A stretch of 35,834 nt of DNA from an uncultured Lachnospiraceae bacterium (GTDB taxonomy: Bacteria; Bacillota; Clostridia; Lachnospirales; Lachnospiraceae), in assembly GCA_900551235.1 (NCBI GenBank), contig URUU01000021.1, positions 1 through 35,834 on the forward strand, written 5' to 3'. The notes below the pieces were generated by a model. The model did not search any database. It had not been told where the DNA came from and saw only the letters and a program-made list of their open reading frames with translations. The first letter of the stretch is position 1. Each line of letters starts with the position of its first letter. The position numbers and the translations under genes were made by a program. This document shows, in pieces, positions 31,887-35,834 of this stretch.

Positions 31887-33919
31887 AACGATTCTTTTAT
31901 GCGAAAATAGCACTGACAAATCTGAAAAAAAACAGACAGACCTGTTTTCCATATCTTCTGACCTGTATTGCAACGATCATGATGTTTTATATCATGTCCA
32001 GCCTTTCCACGAATTCTGCACTGAATAAAATGCGGGGCGGGGCAACGATGAGAATTGTGCTGATATTTGGAACTGTTGTAGTTGGGATTTTTGCAGTTCT
32101 GTTTTTATTTTATACAAACAGTTTTCTTGTGAAACGCAGGAAAAAAGAGTTTGGTCTTTATTACATTTTGGGTATGGAAAAACGCCACATCAGCCGTGTG
32201 ATGCTGTGGGAAACAATCTATACTGCAATACTCTCTCTCCTGTTTGGAATCGCATGCGGAATCCTGTTTTCCAAGCTGGTTTTTCTGGGACTTCTGAAAA
32301 TCCTGAAGATGGAGGTTGTGATCGGCGTGGAAGTCAGTGCTTTTACGCTGGCAGAAACCATTGGACTTTTTACAGGGATCTTTCTTTTGATCTTCTTTAA
32401 CAGCGTCCGCCTGATCTACATGGTACGTCCGGCTGAACTGCTAAAGGGCGGTCAGATCGGTGAAAAAATGCCGAAAACAAAATGGCCATTGGCAGTGCTT
32501 GGTGTCGTGACGCTTGCAGGCGGCTATATCCTTGCACTGAAGGCAGATAATGTTATGACCGGGCTGAATACTTTTTTTGTGGCAGTACTTCTCGTTATCG
32601 TCGGAACGTTTTCCCTGTTTACGGCAGGGAGCATTGCCTTTCTGAAACTGCTGCAGAAAAACAAACGCTACTATTATAAAACAAATCATTTTATTTCGGT
32701 TTCCGGAATGATTTATCGCATGAAGCAGAATGCGGTCAGTCTTTCACTGATCTGCATCATGTCAACCGGAGTCCTGCTTCTGATCTCTTCTACAACAAGT
32801 CTTTATGTCGGACAGGAGCATTCGCTGTACCTGCATTATCCGAAGGAATTCAGAATTTCACTCAGCCTTGGAACGGAACCGGATGACAGTGCACAGTTTG
32901 AAAAAGAATTAAAAGAAATCGGTACTTATGCAGAAAATTACCTGAAAGATAACAAAATTGACGTAAAAAACGAAGGAAGCCAGACAGTGATCGATGTGGC
33001 TGCATTGAAGAAGGATGGAAATGTGCAGATTACATCAAGCAGAAACGATGGCTCTGAAGATTTTGAAAATCTGTGCATGCTGCAGGCAGTCACGCTGGAA
33101 GATTATAACCGGGAAACAAAAAAGAACGAGACATTAAAGGATGGAGAAGCACTGGTATTTCTGGAAGATGTCCCACTGCAGCAGGACACGTTCTCTGTCA
33201 ACAATATGAAGTGGAAAGTGAAACACCTGCCGGAGGATACCAGGATGGGAGATACTGGACTTGAATTTTATGCAAATCCGGTATACCGTATCGTGGTAAA
33301 AGATTTTGCACAGCTGCAGGATCTCTGGAAAACAAACAAAGAAGTATACAGAGAAAACGCATCGAGAGTAAAATATGAATACAGCTTTGATCTGGATCTT
33401 CCGGAAGAAAAAATACAGGAACTGACAAGCAGTCTGCATGCTTATCTTGGAGAACAAAAAGATGCACCACACGCTTTTGTGTATGGAATCGAGAACAGGA
33501 CAGAAGGCAGAGCGGAATTTTACAGCCTGTACGGCGGACTGTTTTTCCTTGGGATCTTTCTGGGACTTCTCTTTGTCATGGCAACCGTCCTGATCATCTA
33601 TTATAAACAGATATCCGAAGGTTATGAAGACAAAGAACGCTTTGCAATCCTTAAAAAGGTCGGTATGGAGCAGGGGGAGATCAATGCCTCTATCCACAGC
33701 CAGGTTCTGATGGTGTTCTTCCTGCCGCTTGCAGCAGCCGGAATCCACAGTTGTTTTGCGTTTCACCTGGTCAAAGAAATCCTTGTGGGCGGTTTTGGGC
33801 TTCGGGATGTGAAACTTCTGGTTCTCAGTGCAGTTCTTACGTTCCTGGCATTTGCCGCATTTTATGTGATCGTGTATCTGATCACTGCCAGAGAATACTA
33901 TAAAATTGTAAGTGAATGA
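31883..33919 (+). CDS. BceB-like ABC transporter permease
   Basis: The 678-residue FtsX-superfamily permease has the BceB layout. About seven membrane segments in the first 310 residues include the FtsX block FLFYTNSFLVKRRKKEFGLYYILGMEKRHI. A large outside domain of some 230 residues follows (about 310-545, the proposed sensory loop), then three helices with a second FtsX block (KDKERFAILKKVGMEQGEI-like, near 585). Length and topology match peptide-antibiotic detoxification transporters. The inducing peptide cannot be predicted. Confidence 0.92.
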   Translation: MKRFFYAKIALTNLKKNRQTCFPYLLTCIATIMMFYIMSSLSTNSALNKMRGGATMRIVLIFGTVVVGIFAVLFLFYTNSFLVKRRKKEFGLYYILGMEKRHISRVMLWETIYTAILSLLFGIACGILFSKLVFLGLLKILKMEVVIGVEVSAFTLAETIGLFTGIFLLIFFNSVRLIYMVRPAELLKGGQIGEKMPKTKWPLAVLGVVTLAGGYILALKADNVMTGLNTFFVAVLLVIVGTFSLFTAGSIAFLKLLQKNKRYYYKTNHFISVSGMIYRMKQNAVSLSLICIMSTGVLLLISSTTSLYVGQEHSLYLHYPKEFRISLSLGTEPDDSAQFEKELKEIGTYAENYLKDNKIDVKNEGSQTVIDVAALKKDGNVQITSSRNDGSEDFENLCMLQAVTLEDYNRETKKNETLKDGEALVFLEDVPLQQDTFSVNNMKWKVKHLPEDTRMGDTGLEFYANPVYRIVVKDFAQLQDLWKTNKEVYRENASRVKYEYSFDLDLPEEKIQELTSSLHAYLGEQKDAPHAFVYGIENRTEGRAEFYSLYGGLFFLGIFLGLLFVMATVLIIYYKQISEGYEDKERFAILKKVGMEQGEINASIHSQVLMVFFLPLAAAGIHSCFAFHLVKEILVGGFGLRDVKLLVLSAVLTFLAFAAFYVIVYLITAREYYKIVSE

Positions 33920-33925
33920 TAACAG

Positions 33926-33990
33926 GATGTCGGAACTACATCCATTTATGAACAAGCTCATGTGGATTTAGACCTTCTGCCCCTGACATC
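33926..33990 (-). repeat. GATGYCAGG repeat family, copy 3 (branched palindrome after bceB)
   Basis: On the minus strand it begins GATGTCAGGGGCAGAAGG and ends CCGACATC. GATGTC and GACATC close the element; inside, ATCCA pairs with TGGAT and ATGA with TCAT. Its first 17 bases resemble the malQ-leader hairpin. No T-run follows on either strand, so it is not a plain terminator. Confidence 0.5.
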
Positions 33991-34077
33991 ATCTTAAATA
34001 TTTTACAACATATGCACCCAAATGCTGTACAGCCTCGTCTAATAAGTGAAAGACGCAAAAAGAAAGGAGGAACAGAA

Positions 34078-34569
34078 ATGTTTCTGGTAAAGCAGGCACA
34101 GAGGGGAGATGCCGATGCCTTTGTCGCTCTGATCGAAAAATATAAAATGGATCTCTACAAAGTCGCAAAAGCCTGTCTGAAAAATGAAGAAGATGTGGCA
34201 GATGTGATGCAGGAGACGACACTTTCGGCCTGGGAACACATAGGCGAGCTGAAAAAGGCAGCTTATTTTAAGACGTGGCTGACCAGAATCCTGATCAACA
34301 ACTGCAACAACGTGTTAAGAGAACGGAAACGCTGCATTGCCACGGAAGATTTTTCCATGCAGGGCAAAGAGCCGCAGGAAAAGACCGATGCAGAATTTTA
34401 TGAGATGCTTTCCTGTCTGCCGGAGAAATATAAACATATATTTCTTCTGTATTATGGACAGGGATTTCGAACAAGAGAGATCGCAGAGATTCTGGATCTC
34501 AGTGAGAACACGGTGAAGAGCAGACTTAGAAGGGGCAGGGAAAGTCTGAAAAGTCAGTTAATACTTTGA
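34078..34569 (+). CDS. ECF-type RNA polymerase sigma factor (module 2)
   Basis: This 163-residue sigma-70 family protein has region 2 (DADAFVALIEKYKMDLYKVA ... EEDVADVMQETTLSAWEHI, then AAYFKTWLTRILINNC) and region 4 (LPEKYKHIFLLYYGQGFRTREIAEILDLSENTVKSRLRRGRESL). The start at 34078 follows AAAGGAGG at 7-8 nt. The frame extends upstream to 34012 without such a site. It resembles SigV/SigW-like ECF factors. The next gene, 27 nt on, encodes the likely anti-sigma factor. Confidence 0.92.
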   Translation: MFLVKQAQRGDADAFVALIEKYKMDLYKVAKACLKNEEDVADVMQETTLSAWEHIGELKKAAYFKTWLTRILINNCNNVLRERKRCIATEDFSMQGKEPQEKTDAEFYEMLSCLPEKYKHIFLLYYGQGFRTREIAEILDLSENTVKSRLRRGRESLKSQLIL

Positions 34570-34596
34570 AAATACTTATAAGGAGGCCGGGAGTAT

Positions 34597-35733
34597 ATGT
34601 TATATACAGAAAAAGAATTACAGGATACATTAAAAAAAGACGTTACGATATCAAAAGAAACAGAAAAGCGGATGCAGGAAACTTATGCACAGATCAGAAG
34701 AGATACAAAAACATCAAAAAAGCGGGGCAGAAAGCATAGCAGTATGGCAGCCGCTGCGGCACTTGCCGTGATTCTGATCTCTGGCACAACCGCAGGAGCT
34801 GCGTATATCAGTGCACATACCGATCTGCTTGGCAATGTGTTCGGACAGCAGAGCCGTACGACAAAAGAAGCTTATGATACGGTCGTAGATAATGGAAAAG
34901 GCGGCACGACTGTGACGATGCCGTCAAGAGAATATGTGGCAGTCGATGAGGCACAGGCAGAAAAACTGGTGGAGCCTTACGTAGAAGATTTAAATATCAC
35001 AAGAAAAAGCGGAGATTACACCCTGACGATCATCAATAATATTTCGGATGGAAATGCAGGTGTTCTGTCTCTGAAACTGGAAAATCCAAACGGAATCAAA
35101 GCCATTCATGCAGATGAAGGAACAAATGAGGCAAAAGGTGCTTATTTTACACAGGATCGTGACTTCTATTTCTATCTGGAAGGTGCAGATGAGAGCCTTG
35201 TAGCAGACAAAATGACGATCGACAGCAAAAAGAGCAGCGACACCTGTTATTATCTTTATTCCAGCTATGTCTGCTCTGCTAAGAATACCGATCTGAAATT
35301 TCATCTGGAGCAGTATGGAAAACCAGTTTCAGAACTGAAAGATGACGATATGGCTGCGCAGAAAGAAAACATTGCACTTGGTATCGGAAAAATGCCGCTG
35401 ACCAGTACAGTGAATCCAGAAAACAACAAAGAACAGTTTGCTTATTCAGCAATCTCACTTTCCCTGAATCTGGCAAATGGATTCGGACTGGACGACGAGA
35501 TCCAGAAAGAAGACGGACAGACCTTTATAGATCCGTATTACCTGAAAAAACTGGTGCTGAAATACAAAGACGGAAGCGAATACACCGTTCTGGATGAAAA
35601 TGTGGACAACACAAACTATGTCTGCGGCGAAATGGAGAACGGAGATACCCTCAAGATCGTGTTTAACCGCATGGTAGACTGGAGCCAGGTGGAGACGCTT
35701 GTTGCAAATGATGTGGAGATTTCGGTTCAGTAG
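34597..35733 (+). CDS. DUF4179-type membrane anti-sigma factor-like protein
   Basis: This 378-residue protein has an N-terminal cytoplasmic part (about 1-48, rich in K and R near the membrane), one transmembrane helix (about 49-72, MAAAAALAVILISGTTAGAAY) and an outside domain rich in beta-prone sequence. Position after an ECF gene and topology match the DUF4179-type proteins, and it parallels the pair at 19.1-20.9 kb. AAGGAGG precedes the ATG. The signal it senses is unknown. A repeat element begins 28 nt after the stop. Confidence 0.75.
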   Translation: MLYTEKELQDTLKKDVTISKETEKRMQETYAQIRRDTKTSKKRGRKHSSMAAAAALAVILISGTTAGAAYISAHTDLLGNVFGQQSRTTKEAYDTVVDNGKGGTTVTMPSREYVAVDEAQAEKLVEPYVEDLNITRKSGDYTLTIINNISDGNAGVLSLKLENPNGIKAIHADEGTNEAKGAYFTQDRDFYFYLEGADESLVADKMTIDSKKSSDTCYYLYSSYVCSAKNTDLKFHLEQYGKPVSELKDDDMAAQKENIALGIGKMPLTSTVNPENNKEQFAYSAISLSLNLANGFGLDDEIQKEDGQTFIDPYYLKKLVLKYKDGSEYTVLDENVDNTNYVCGEMENGDTLKIVFNRMVDWSQVETLVANDVEISVQ

Positions 35734-35761
35734 TATAAAAAAGAGATGCCAAAGAAAGAAC

Positions 35762-35834
35762 AATAAAAATTTACGGATATTTTAGCATGTGCAAATGAAC
35801 GAATTCCCCGAAGGCACGCTCTCGCTACCTCACA
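35762..35834 (+). repeat. Intergenic stem-loop repeat, copy 2 (cut by the window end)
   Basis: This is the same element as 33-126, in the same orientation relative to the gene before it: AATAAAAATTTACGG, a TTTTAG block, then the conserved arm with ATGTGCAAATGAACG and CCCCGAAGGCA. The second arm of the hairpin lies beyond the window. Confidence 0.8.

Noticed and set aside
1..35834. Inverted repeats at both window ends as termini of a large transposon or island
   Set aside because: The interior is housekeeping DNA, no transposase or integrase is present, and each repeat copy follows a gene 3' end; a dispersed intergenic repeat explains it better.

Overview
The window reads as an anaerobic, spore-forming, low-GC Gram-positive of the Lachnospiraceae (Blautia/Dorea/Roseburia-like). 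The grounds are strong AGGAGG ribosome-binding sites, a SipL/GerA/SpoIIR sporulation set, a split purH under a ZTP riboswitch, the small DUF6472 protein and DUF4179-type anti-sigma proteins. Taxonomy is inferred from gene content only. Content is mostly chromosomal housekeeping; I see no insertion sequence, prophage, CRISPR array, rRNA or tRNA.

Layout. 0.1-2.1 kb: an ACT-domain regulator and an XRE regulator on the minus strand, then DUF6472 and a NUDIX hydrolase. 2.05-4.3 kb: promoter, ZTP riboswitch, PurO-type IMP cyclohydrolase and a stand-alone AICAR transformylase, together the last two steps to IMP. 4.3-6.7 kb: a type-Ic aspartate aminotransferase and a TauE/SafE exporter, each with its own promoter and terminator. 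6.7-10.9 kb: a cell-wall cluster of L,D-transpeptidase, ddl and murF. 11.0-15.2 kb, minus strand: a Cof-type HAD phosphatase, then malQ-plsC-araC, in which araC is split by a one-base frameshift. 15.27-15.49 kb: a 181-bp perfectly packed four-way palindrome beside a terminator-like hairpin. 15.6-19.1 kb: pabA-pabB-HAD-pabC, the route from chorismate to p-aminobenzoate. 19.1-21.4 kb: an ECF sigma/anti-sigma pair and a PrcB-like lipoprotein. 21.4-28.7 kb: sipL, ispE, a GntR regulator, and a gerA-type operon whose third gene is a Ger(x)C N-domain fused to SpoIIR. 28.7-29.0 kb: thioredoxin (minus). 29.2-33.9 kb: a BceRS-BceAB-type peptide-antibiotic sensing and efflux module with a TNACA-N4-TGTAA operator. 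34.0-35.7 kb: a second ECF sigma/anti-sigma pair.

The most notable items are the GerC-SpoIIR fusion (a germination-receptor lipoprotein domain joined to the secreted signal that triggers sigma-E activation), the 181-bp cloverleaf, a sigma-E-like -10 inside a terminator hairpin that also holds the sipL ribosome-binding site, and three families of structured intergenic repeats. One of these families lies at both ends of the window.
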